Source: Entonaema liquescens
Taxonomy: Eukaryota > Ascomycota > Sordariomycetes > Xylariales > Xylariaceae
Direction of reading: 5' to 3'
Length of the DNA: 64,000 nt
Assembly (NCBI GenBank): GCA_902805475.1
Contig: CADCSX010000025.1
Location: 310,001 to 374,000, forward strand
Shown here one piece after another: positions 1-9,728 of the stretch. Position 1 is the first letter of the stretch, and each line of letters starts with the position of its first letter. The position numbers were made by a program, and so were the translations under genes. The notes under the pieces were generated by a model. That model was not told the DNA's origin and ran no database searches. It saw nothing but the letters and a program-made list of their open reading frames with translations.

Positions 1-2522
1 CCCCATTCCGGAGCTTCTGGCAATATCGTTTAAATACTAGTGGCTTGTCTGGAGGCAAGAACCACTTGTACTTAGGTGTTCAGTCACGCGAAAAGTTTTG
101 CTTTGAGGACGAGCTGAGGGAGTATGTGAATGCGGATTTTATGGAAGTCCACGTAGCCTTCTCAAGGGACTCTCGTGGCCTGGCATATGATCCGCATACG
201 CATGACCTGGTCGAGAAACATATCCCTCCTCGCTATATCGATACTCTGATAGTTGAGCAAGGTGCCACTATATCAGACCTCGTCATGTCGAAGAAACAAG
301 GAGGTCTAGGCGGGTATCTCTATGTGTGCGGTTCTGTTGCTGTGTTTGATTCCGTAATGAACGGTATCCGCAAAGCAATCTATACCCATTGCACAGCAAC
401 CATGGAAAATGTCGACCTAATTATCAACAAGGCCTTTGCAGAACGACGATTCATGCTCGACGTCTTCATGACCCCTAAGCCCCTCCCTTGTAACTTACCA
501 ACAATTCCATTATCTCAGCTCGCTCAGCATACAGGTCACAGGCCGGGATCACGGATGTGGATTGGAGTTCATGGGAGCGTATACGACGTCACGGACTTCT
601 GCCCTATGCACCCCGGAGGTACGCAGATCGTCAAGTCCAATGCTGGTGTGGACTGTTCCAAGTCCTTTGATAACTTAGCCCATACAAACAACCCTGAAGT
701 TGCCAGTCTTCTGACTAAATACTTCGTCGGACACCTCACAGCCAAGCCTGATTACCAAGGTGATGAGGGAGAAATTTCCGCTCTATATGATCTTTGGGCA
801 GGGTACTTACGCACCACTGTTGAGACGCTAGTGGCACATCAGATTGAAATGCACGAGATCCAAGGGGCTTCGCTGAAGACATCCTCGGCCTACGACCCGA
901 CTGGGTCTACCAATATCTGGCTCCGGGAAGACTTACCCAACATCATTGCCATTCGCACGTTTTATGGCTACCAGAGCAGATTACTTCAGGGGGGGTTTAC
1001 TGCCTTATTCGGAGCTAAGCTGCAGGAGCTCGTGCTTAAGCTCTCATTCAGTCTCGCCAATGCGGGTGGTTCCGGATCAAATATCCAGCTACCAGATGTA
1101 CTAGGAGCGGTCGCACGTGCAAATACTAGTTCGGATGCTGTGCAATGTACGAACGAAGTAGCCCTCGTCGGCCAGTTCATCTGCGGTACCTCAGATGCCC
1201 TTCGTTTCCATGAGCGTGGTGTATTTGCTTACGCCGCTAAGAGCGTCGAGCTAGATATAGAATTGCTCGAGGACCTTCGCCAGGAAATCGGTAACGGCAT
1301 GGACGCTTTTGATAGCCTTGCCAGCGCATATAGTTCATCCGACAAAATGCAAGATCCGGACTTCGATGCCAATCGCCTCACAGCCCTTTCGACTTTCCTC
1401 TTGCAGATCCTTGAGCGAGTCTCACGCCGCCTAGGGATTTTCTACGCCCAATTGGCTCAGTGCTCAGTATATAGGCCGGAGCTTGAACGAAACCCTGCCA
1501 GAACCAGGTGGGCCCTCGTCCGACGATGTATTCGAGACGGAAGCTTGTTCATTATGGCGCATAAGGCCGCTACTGATGTCCTTACAGCGGGACAACAGTC
1601 TACTTACTATGTATCCCCCGCCAATCCCAATCAAAATGTCGATTTTGATCGTGTTATGTCTCAAGTACGAGCAACTCTAGGCTCGGCACAAATCGATGTC
1701 CACCCAAGTATACCTCAGCAGCCGGTCACCCTTAACGCCGTACACCAGGCTCGAGGGAGGAGCTCAGGGGACGCGAGCGCAGTTGCAATGCGCGATAATG
1801 CAGGCTCCCTGCTAGCTATGAACAGCTTCGTGGAAAAGAACAGTAAAGCGATTCGAAGGCTCAGCAAGATGCCTCCAATGCCTATGAGCTTCGAGGAGCT
1901 ACAAAGAGCCGCACTGGGACAAAGTGGTCTTCACACCCCACCAGCAGATACGCCCGAAATGAATGCCATGATGGCAGGTCTCAATGTCAAAGGCCAAGAA
2001 CCAGCCGGTCACGCAGCCAGACTCCCTACACCCCCGTCCAGCCGCGGATCCAGCCGTTCTACCTCCCGTGTCCGCCACCCCTCCAGCAGTATGTCACCGT
2101 CCGCTGAGATGCTCCTCAGCAAACTCAATCGATCCCGTTCTCTCCATAGCCGACAGAGCTCCGCTATGACCCACCACGCAACACATCTGCCACCGCACCA
2201 CGAGCAGCCGCAACACATGCCCTATTACCCCGTAATCGGCGGTCATCCAACACCGCCGGTGGTAGGGCAACCCAAAACTAATGCGTATACGGCGCTGAGC
2301 TCCGTGATGGGGCAATTAAATACACGGCGTCCGCGTAGCGACGTACCTGCATTTATGTCTACAAACACGCGTGCCCGGTCCGTCTCAAGATCTAGCGCGA
2401 GAAGTATTTCAGGTCATGACCACGGACACGGCCATGCCGCTATGCAGTCTATAACGTCGCTGCGTGCATTCAAGCTTAGGGGGTTGGCGGATGTGGGGGA
2501 GAGGTTTGCGCCAGCGGCTTAG
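1..2522 (+). CDS. CPR-type flavoprotein reductase fused to cytochrome b5 (5' partial)
   Basis: The reading frame is open from base 3 and begins inside the NADP-binding module of a cytochrome-P450-reductase-like protein (PFRSFWQYR, then YLYVCGSVAVF near 330 nt), so the flavin domains lie upstream of the window. A cytochrome b5 domain follows: MWIGVHGSVYDVTDF at 555, with heme-ligand histidines expected in HPGG (609-620) and in SFDNLAHTNN. About 600 further residues are a helical region I do not recognise, then a tail rich in Ser, Arg, Pro and His, ending at TAG or TAA near 2522. The likely role is NADPH-driven electron transfer through FAD to a b5 heme within one chain. The acceptor is unknown. 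The apparent first Leu codon at 45 is not a start, because the frame runs through it. The domain calls are secure; the biological role is not. Confidence 0.85.
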   Translation, partial: PFRSFWQYRLNTSGLSGGKNHLYLGVQSREKFCFEDELREYVNADFMEVHVAFSRDSRGLAYDPHTHDLVEKHIPPRYIDTLIVEQGATISDLVMSKKQGGLGGYLYVCGSVAVFDSVMNGIRKAIYTHCTATMENVDLIINKAFAERRFMLDVFMTPKPLPCNLPTIPLSQLAQHTGHRPGSRMWIGVHGSVYDVTDFCPMHPGGTQIVKSNAGVDCSKSFDNLAHTNNPEVASLLTKYFVGHLTAKPDYQGDEGEISALYDLWAGYLRTTVETLVAHQIEMHEIQGASLKTSSAYDPTGSTNIWLREDLPNIIAIRTFYGYQSRLLQGGFTALFGAKLQELVLKLSFSLANAGGSGSNIQLPDVLGAVARANTSSDAVQCTNEVALVGQFICGTSDALRFHERGVFAYAAKSVELDIELLEDLRQEIGNGMDAFDSLASAYSSSDKMQDPDFDANRLTALSTFLLQILERVSRRLGIFYAQLAQCSVYRPELERNPARTRWALVRRCIRDGSLFIMAHKAATDVLTAGQQSTYYVSPANPNQNVDFDRVMSQVRATLGSAQIDVHPSIPQQPVTLNAVHQARGRSSGDASAVAMRDNAGSLLAMNSFVEKNSKAIRRLSKMPPMPMSFEELQRAALGQSGLHTPPADTPEMNAMMAGLNVKGQEPAGHAARLPTPPSSRGSSRSTSRVRHPSSSMSPSAEMLLSKLNRSRSLHSRQSSAMTHHATHLPPHHEQPQHMPYYPVIGGHPTPPVVGQPKTNAYTALSSVMGQLNTRRPRSDVPAFMSTNTRARSVSRSSARSISGHDHGHGHAAMQSITSLRAFKLRGLADVGERFAPAA

Positions 2523-3059
2523 GGGATTAGATGATATGGGATAGATGAGTACCTTGGATTTAATTTGGTATCATATTGAAATCGAAAACATGTACGACTT
2601 GAGGGATAATTAGGTTAGGTACTTAGGTACATATATGATCCATGAGATGGAAAATGAATAATATGCTGGTCATTACTCAAGTACTATGCACATTTTATCA
2701 GAAATTGGGTTGTTTAAACGGTTCGTACATGCATTCTAGGATTACTCCAGTAGAAGTGTAATGCTATACTGAGGTATGGCCGACTACTATTATATCCAGT
2801 TTATTTTACGTTGCTTGGACATCTTCGTACACTATTGTGCTTGATTTGTTTACGTATCTAGCCTCGGGCGAATAGATCTCGAGGTAAGGATTCCGTGTAT
2901 TATTATACACAACATTGCAACTATACAGGGAGAAAGGGGAATACCTATGGCTGCAAGCTCTTATATATTCGAATATATTAACATGGATATATACGTTCCT
3001 TTGAACTAAATAGATACTAGAAGAATATCCAACATCACCATCCCATCCACTAACAGCAC
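2523..3059. other. Intergenic, convergent gene ends
   Basis: AT-rich spacer between the b5-fusion gene (+) and the monooxygenase gene (-). It therefore holds both 3' ends. I see short TACTTAGGTACATAT-type motifs but no coding signal. Confidence 0.7.
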
Positions 3060-4375
3060 CTAATCCTCCACGACTGCATCATCAGTCTTCCCGTTAATCT
3101 CCCCATCAGCCATTTCCAACTTCACAAAAGCCTTCAGCGCGGCCTCATTCTGCGCCTCGACGTCGAACTCATTCGTAAACGCCGCCATCTCCCCAAAGAA
3201 CCGCTTCATCCGCCCCGGATCCTCGTGCATGCCGTCCTCCGCATACGCATACACCCGCCCGAACCTGCGCGCGAGGTCCACCACCGCCTGGCTCCGGGGC
3301 CTGCGAACGTGGTCGAAGGCCCGCAGCGCGTGCGCGAGCTGCTCCGGGCGGCAGGTGTGTGCGAGCAGGCAGTCGAGCACGGCTGCGTCCTCGAGGGCCT
3401 GGGCGGCGCCGTTGCCGGCGAAGGGCAGCGCGGTGTGCGCGGCGTCGCCGAGCATCGCGACGCGGCCCCGCGCGTAGTACGGCGCGTGGTCGTGGTCGGC
3501 GGCCGTCCACGACGCGCTGGTGTCGCGGGCGACCATCCGCACGATCTGCTGGGCTTCCTCGGTGTAGTCGGCGTAGAGAGCCGGGTCGAGCGGTGGGGCA
3601 CGTTTATCCTTCGTCGCCGAGAAGACGGCGCCGCGGACGGCGACGCCGGCGCTCAGGCGCGTGTTCTTGTTTAGTGGGATGCAGTTGATGTGGCCTCTTG
3701 GGCCGAGAAGAATGGGTACGTTGGTCGTCCATTTGGGGTTGATTTGTTTCCTCGCTTCGGCGGTTGGTATCATGGTCCGGTAGATGCGCCACCCGTCGTG
3801 GTTTTGGGGCGGCGCGGCTGGGTGGTCTGTTCCGAGGAGGTAATTACGGGTTACACTATGCACTCCATCTGCCCCCAAGAGGCAGTCGGCTTCGGCCTCG
3901 GTTCCATCTTGGAATGTGAGGTGGACGTTAGGCTTGGTAGAGACTTGCTCTTTAATGTCGACGAGTTTCTTCCCGAAACTAACCTTGTCCTTTGGAAGTA
4001 GTGCTAGAAATCCATCTAGAAGATCGGCTCGGCTGACTGTCTTTCGTCCTTTTGCCCTACCAAGTTCTGCTACCAGCTGGCCTTTATGTAGCCCCTGACC
4101 TAAAATTACTTTCGTTGCCATTTCTTGATTCTCGTCGCCCATGGTTAGAGCCTTATCAAAGTATGCTTGTCTGACTTCAGGGCCGATAAGTGCCATGGCC
4201 TTGATAGCATTGAGATGAAGGGCCAAGCCAGCACCAACATCTTTGTAGGCCGGGACTGACTCGTATACGTGAACGTCAATATGTGGTTTTTAACCAGGCC
4301 TGCCGCAAGAGCAAGCCCAGCGATACCACCTCCCACGATTGCAACTTGAATTTTATTCTCCGCCATCGTCTCCAA
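3060..4375 (-). CDS. FAD-dependent monooxygenase, salicylate-hydroxylase type, with a 1-nt frameshift
   Basis: A class A flavin monooxygenase. The N-terminus has the Rossmann motif VAIVGGGIAGLALAAGL, the middle has the DG motif (LLGADGVHS), and the C-terminal half has the second FAD motif GDAAHTALPFAGNGAAQALE. Such enzymes hydroxylate aromatic acids or related phenolics with NAD(P)H and O2; the substrate here is unknown. The first 28 codons and the rest are in different frames. The break is at the five-T run 4287-4291 (AAAAA on the coding strand). One more A would read LVKKPHIDVHVYES, as in the family. Total length is 1316 nt, one short of 439 codons. There are no introns. The 3200-3600 stretch is markedly GC-rich compared with its flanks. 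It is either an assembly undercall or a fresh null allele; I favour undercall. Confidence 0.88.
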
Positions 4376-7300
4376 TGCGATTTAAATCATGGAATCCAGC
4401 CATTGCATAGGAATATTGAAGACTGCTGACATATAAATGGTATTTAAACTTTGTACGATGACTCGAACGCGCAAGCAACAACGTCACTAGGACTCTACTC
4501 TCATACCCAAACATAGCGATAACCTGCGAGGGTTGGACATAATGAAGTCATACTTAAGCGTGTGCTCATGCTCGCGACAATAATTGTGCCTTGTTACTCA
4601 CGAACGCGGGTGGCATAATATCTATAGGATACCTACCTATAGTAGACAGATGAAGTGATACTTCATAGACGGTCTGATTTCCTTTAAGTATATCGGCCGT
4701 CATTACTTGGACTCATAGAAATGGAGAAATCCAAAAAGAAAGACCATAAATGGTAGTACTTCAAAGATATTCGGATAGTTCGAGGACGCAGAGATAAGCC
4801 CCTTTTTCTCCGTCAGGCATAGGCCATCTGGTACGTGGGAATCTTCGGGTTTATCCGGCCATCCGCAACCGTGTCTCCCAATATTGTGCCTTAGTGCACA
4901 TGAAAATATGCTCCGTTCCGCCGGCAGTGAAACGGTATCTTGGGTTGACTTGTACGACTTCAAGGCATGTGAAAAGGCCTCGTTGGGGAAATGCGAACGT
5001 AAGCTTCGTCATGACTTTAGTGTGTCATACGAATGGAACCGCTGGCCTGGGAATTTCTCAAACAAAAATAAGTTCCCCAGTTTAGCTACTACAGTTGTCG
5101 TGTATATGGAGCAATGCCACATGGTCGGCGATGAAGCGTTTCCCAAAACCAAGAAATACGCTTGCCATTGATCCGCAGTAATCTTATCAGATCAAAGGCT
5201 CTGCCGTGATTGGTACAGGGCTGAAATGCGGATTTCTCGTCAGGCTTTACGGTATTTATGCATGTACTGCAGTAATTGATCGTGGCGTGACCGGCAGCCA
5301 ATGCATCCGGAATTGTTGAGACCGGGGAAATTATGTTTAAGCGAGAAAGGCAAATGAAAAATATGAAAGCACGGTTCCTATGTAAGCCTCGACCTCAACT
5401 CGCGGTGAAAAAAACAGTGGGTGAATCCAGGGGTATGGTACGATAGATGGTACGTTTCAAAACGAGCAAAGTTTATATCGTCTCACTTAAAAAACGACGC
5501 TATCGATTGATTGTATCGTACTAAATTCGTCGTAGTGTGAATCTATATCGAGCCTCAATGCAAAACCCAGGTCGAATCCCGGATCCCTAAGTACGATTAC
5601 GGAGCGGAGTGTTTTAATTTTCTCGGTACTTGGCTTCATTTCCGGGGAATTGGATATGAGGTAATTGATAGAAAAGAGCTCAGGTCAAATTACCCGTTTT
5701 CTTTGTGAGATATTATATTAGGTAAGCCACACAATGCAACCTTTATTTATAAAAAAAAAAAAAAAAGATGGATTATGTCGTAAGATCCGATATCGGTGGA
5801 AAATGTTGGTGCGCCGATCAGATTGATAACAATTTTTCTGTGTTCTGTGTTGTCGGTGCTGTCTGTGCTGTTTTACTCAGTTACGCTTTGCTGATTGATT
5901 AGATTACTGCCCGCTCGATCCCCCGATCCCCCCATCCTTTAAGCCATGTTGTGCTTCCGTATCGGTTATCTCACAGTAAACTGATACTGTGCTTCCAGAA
6001 CCGAATAAACACGCGACCGTACAACAAGCCTCATTACTTTAATAGATCAAAATGTCTCAGCTGTACAGAAATAGAAAAACTTTCATCGCTGCTTGTTTGT
6101 GATTGTGTCGTTGCACCGATCGCAAAAGAGGCGTTAGTCGTTTTGTATACATAGTAATTAACTAGTTAGCTACATCAATTGATACTAATTTACGTTAGTT
6201 ATCTAGATTCGAAGCATCGATCGTGAGACGAGAGAATAAAAAAAGGTTGTCTGGAATTGCGTGACTACACCATAACAGGATTAGTATTGCATGTACTCGG
6301 TTCGGAAGGACAGTTTTTTAGTCGGCAGAGTGCGCGCAGGGCCCCCGTCGGGTCTAAATGTCAACTCTACCAAGCCTCTCAGCCGGCGTAGTACCTATTC
6401 GGCTCGGATTGCAACCGAGGAAGAAAACTGGACTCGATCATGTCGAATGATGACACCGTATTCGCATAATCCGGTGTGAGAAGGCTCCAATTTTGTGGAG
6501 GAGGCGATCCGGGGTAACGGGCAGCAGCAGATTCAGACCAATACCAATCAGCCAAATGGTCAAGTGATGAAATATTGTGCAATTCTTAATGAGCCAACCA
6601 GAGAAGTCTTTCTTCCATATTTCAGAAAGAGAGCAAAACATTGCGATGCCGTGAAAAAAAAAACCAAGCCGATGGACTTGCCGCCATATCATTCCCCCTC
6701 CCCTATCATCGTCCGTCGTCGCTATTGTGGCGCTAAGCATGTCGACCCAAAAAAGGGGGGAGGGTTTAGGCACGATTGGTAAGTGATCCCCGAGGGAGAA
6801 TAGATTAGCGATAATAGACAAATAATAAGTAAAAGTAAAAGTAAAAATAACTAACTACACGCAAGTATAACTTGATCGAATGTAAAAGTGATATGAGGAA
6901 TAATAAGTCTTAAAAAGTATTATCAATACATTATTGAATTACTAACTCATAGGTAGGTAGGGGGTAAGCATGCCGTAAATTAAAAATTGAGAGAGTATTC
7001 CATAAGAGTAAAACGGTTCGGGTCGGCAAAGATCGGGAAACTGGCATCAAGATTACGAATACCCAGGTTTTATCCTGTCGGCTTGTCTTGCCTGTCAACC
7101 TGTGCGACCTTCGCAAAGTACCAAAGTACACAGTATCCATAGACCCAGCCGTCTTGGCAACTCTATCAACAGCAATCGGCAAGACCTATGATCCAAGCAT
7201 ATTCCTAGCATTTATAGAATTCTACCGTCCCACCTTTTAATTGCTGCAGGTGCTAATCTGACCATCTGATAGGGCATTTTGCTTTTGCCCCTTCTTGACC

Positions 7301-7892
7301 CCTTCGCATTCCCTGTCATCATCACTTCAACAAAAAAGATTGAAATACAACAGATCGACACCTTCTGAAGAAATTTCCTTACTAACTGGTTCGATTCCAC
7401 AAACAACCTCATCAGTGTCACGATATTATCGTGCACCTCTCCTTTTTTTTTTTTTACCCCTTTTCACAGTTGAATTGCGGGTTTGTCCTTATCCCTACTG
7501 TTCAATGTTCATATTGTTAATTTAGTTGATCACCAACCTTGACATAATTATATAAATCGAGGCCACTTTCTTCTTTGTGGTGCATTTAAATATCACCACA
7601 CCTCTGGGAACCCCCACATTTCCCACATACTTCTGAAGCAGACCCCCAGGAAATATTCCCCAAAAACGGGACATTGACAATTCCTCGGCAACACGACACG
7701 TAAAGAGGAAAAAGAAAGAAACGGTTATCTCCAATTCCTTGGTCCTCCTCCCCACCAACCAATTCTCCGACGAACGGCATCAAGGTTGTTGATTTCGCCC
7801 GTCATAATTTCGCTCTCCCTCGGTTGCGGCCAATTTGATCGACGATTAGTTCTCTTATAAAAGCGGTACGGAATTAATATAATTCGGCAACG
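4376..7892. other. Long intergenic region, no gene supported
   Basis: 3.5 kb of AT-rich sequence between two divergently oriented genes, with an A16-17 run near 5752-5768. Short open frames on both strands lack codon bias and recognisable motifs. The part next to 7892 should hold the promoter and leader of the reductase gene (a TATAAAA-like box is visible near 7856). I found no convincing tRNA or 5S gene. Confidence 0.6.
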
Positions 7893-9728
7893 ATGTCGGT
7901 TGGAGTCGAGCAGTTAGTCGACATGGCGCCCGATTACGTGTCTGAGGAGGAGATCCGTACTCCTTCTATTGCACCATCCCTAACATATTCTGAGGACTCT
8001 GAAGATCAAGATGAGCTCCAGCCACCAGAGGAAACTCCTCGAAGGCGACGTGCTTCGACAAGATTAATTGCACAGAGCCCGGCAGACGTGCAAAGGATCA
8101 CAGGCGAATCTACACAGCAATTGCTTAATCGATGTTGTGGTGGTGGATGTTGTATGAATGCGCAGAAGAAAGAGCAGGGAGTCGAGTACGAACGAGTCCC
8201 ACTACCTGACAACGATGCCTTCCGCTCTCTAAAGTTAAAGATTGACGAGATACCTACTGTCTTAACTAAGGTTGCAGACATGCCCGAGCAGGTCACTTTC
8301 CTTCAGTCCATTCGACGTGTCTCAAACACCCCATCGCCAACCGACTCGGCCGTGTCTTTCGGAAGTCAAGCCAGCTCTCCTACCATTGAGGCTAAACTCG
8401 AAAGCCTTACCCTCGAGAACCTCGATACTTCAATTCAGCCTCCTTCCTTCGTCCAGCCGCATCATCCTTTTAATGTCTTCCCTGCCAAGATCCATAATAC
8501 CCGCGAACTAACGCGGCCCGGGGCCGAGAAGCGCACATATCACTTCGATCTTGATATTACCGACTATCCCCACGGAGAAGGCGTAGACTTCAAGGTCGGA
8601 GGTGCCATTGGTGTCTCCGCTCCAAACGATACCGCTGCCGTAGATCAGGTCTTCGATTTGCTGTTGGTTCCGCGCTACTTGCGAAACAAGCCTGTCCTGC
8701 TGCGCACTACCCGTGGCCGATGGCCCACCGTCTGGGGCGAGGACAAGGCCCGCGAGTTAGTTACCACCCGACGGGACTTGCTTACATGGTGCTCCGATAT
8801 CCAGTCCTACCCACCCACCAAGTCGCTACTGCGAATTCTGGCTGAACACGCCCTGGACCCTAACGAGAAGAAGATACTCATGTTCCTTTGCTCTAGCCAG
8901 GGACAGGGTGCTTTTTGCGACTTCCGCACTGGCCCTCACATCTCCCTTGCCCAAATTTTGAGCGCGTTCCCTTCCTCTAAGCCACCTCTAGATTTGCTAT
9001 TCTCGGTACTCCAACAGCTGATGCCCCGATTCTACTCCCTTTCTAACGACCCGCATGAGTCCTATGGGATCCGCGATGGGAAGCAGCACCGCATTATTGA
9101 GATAGCTGTCACAGTTCAAGAGACTCCTGACTGGCGAGCGGGCTGTCGAACAGGTGTTGGGTCTGGCTTTTTCGAACGCCAGAGTCGGAAATATCTAGAG
9201 CTCCAGCGCGCGGGGGAGAGCGCTCCTCAATTATATGTCCCGATGTTCAAGGGCCTTATGGCCAATCCGTTAGCCAAAGAATTTGTGTCAGATGGTCCGA
9301 TGCTTCTTATTGGGGCTGGCGTCGGCATCGCACCGTTCCGTGGCTTTGTCCAGCACCGGCTGAAGAATGCTAACTGTGCCAATAAGGTATGGGTTCTTCA
9401 GGGTGTCCGAGACTCCCTCGTGGATGAGCTATACGGTGGAGAGTGGGGTGTTCACGAAGAGAGAGTAAAGAAGGTCGTACAGAGCCGACGCGGTGAGAGC
9501 CGTTATGTGCAAGACGAGGTTAGCCATCAAGCAGACCTTGTATGGTCCATCATCAACTCGGTTGACGGGCGCGTCTTCGTTTGCGGTAGCTCCAAGGGAA
9601 TGGGAGAAGGCGTCGAAGAGGCGCTTATTAAAGTAGCCGTGAAGAAGGGCAACCTGAAGTATGACGAGGCTAAGAAATTCTGGGAGTTGAAGAGAGACGT
9701 CGGGCAGTACATTACTGAGACATGGTAA
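7893..9728 (+). CDS. CPR-family FAD/NADPH reductase lacking the flavodoxin domain
   Basis: Single exon, 611 aa. It carries the FAD module of diflavin reductases (PRFYSLSND at residues 378-386), the NADPH pyrophosphate loop GAGVGIAPFRGFVQHR from residue 474, RVFVCGSSKGMGEGV near the end, and a terminal aromatic residue (GQYITETW) like the stacking Trp of P450 reductase. The N-terminal 190 or so residues are acidic and Ser-rich rather than an FMN-binding flavodoxin, and contain a Cys cluster, CCGGGCC, at residues 81-87. Family knowledge says the FMN domain normally passes electrons on, so this protein needs a separate acceptor. The Cys cluster could bind metal or membrane, or be lipidated; that is inference. 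The start is the first ATG after an in-frame-free leader. Confidence 0.85.
   Translation: MSVGVEQLVDMAPDYVSEEEIRTPSIAPSLTYSEDSEDQDELQPPEETPRRRRASTRLIAQSPADVQRITGESTQQLLNRCCGGGCCMNAQKKEQGVEYERVPLPDNDAFRSLKLKIDEIPTVLTKVADMPEQVTFLQSIRRVSNTPSPTDSAVSFGSQASSPTIEAKLESLTLENLDTSIQPPSFVQPHHPFNVFPAKIHNTRELTRPGAEKRTYHFDLDITDYPHGEGVDFKVGGAIGVSAPNDTAAVDQVFDLLLVPRYLRNKPVLLRTTRGRWPTVWGEDKARELVTTRRDLLTWCSDIQSYPPTKSLLRILAEHALDPNEKKILMFLCSSQGQGAFCDFRTGPHISLAQILSAFPSSKPPLDLLFSVLQQLMPRFYSLSNDPHESYGIRDGKQHRIIEIAVTVQETPDWRAGCRTGVGSGFFERQSRKYLELQRAGESAPQLYVPMFKGLMANPLAKEFVSDGPMLLIGAGVGIAPFRGFVQHRLKNANCANKVWVLQGVRDSLVDELYGGEWGVHEERVKKVVQSRRGESRYVQDEVSHQADLVWSIINSVDGRVFVCGSSKGMGEGVEEALIKVAVKKGNLKYDEAKKFWELKRDVGQYITETW

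Noticed and set aside
3225..3688. Long open frames on the plus strand opposite the monooxygenase
   Set aside because: They arise from the GC-rich third positions of the real gene and are Arg/Ala-rich low complexity without motifs.
4884..5171. 95-codon open frame
   Set aside because: No similarity to a family I know, no leader or intron context, and AT-rich composition typical of spacer.
5565..5590. Second tRNA-like string (GGTCGAATCCC)
   Set aside because: One base short of the B-box and no cloverleaf around it.
7380..7400. tRNA B-box-like string (GGTTCGATTCC)
   Set aside because: The flanking bases do not form a T-arm or an acceptor stem, and no A-box lies at the right distance.
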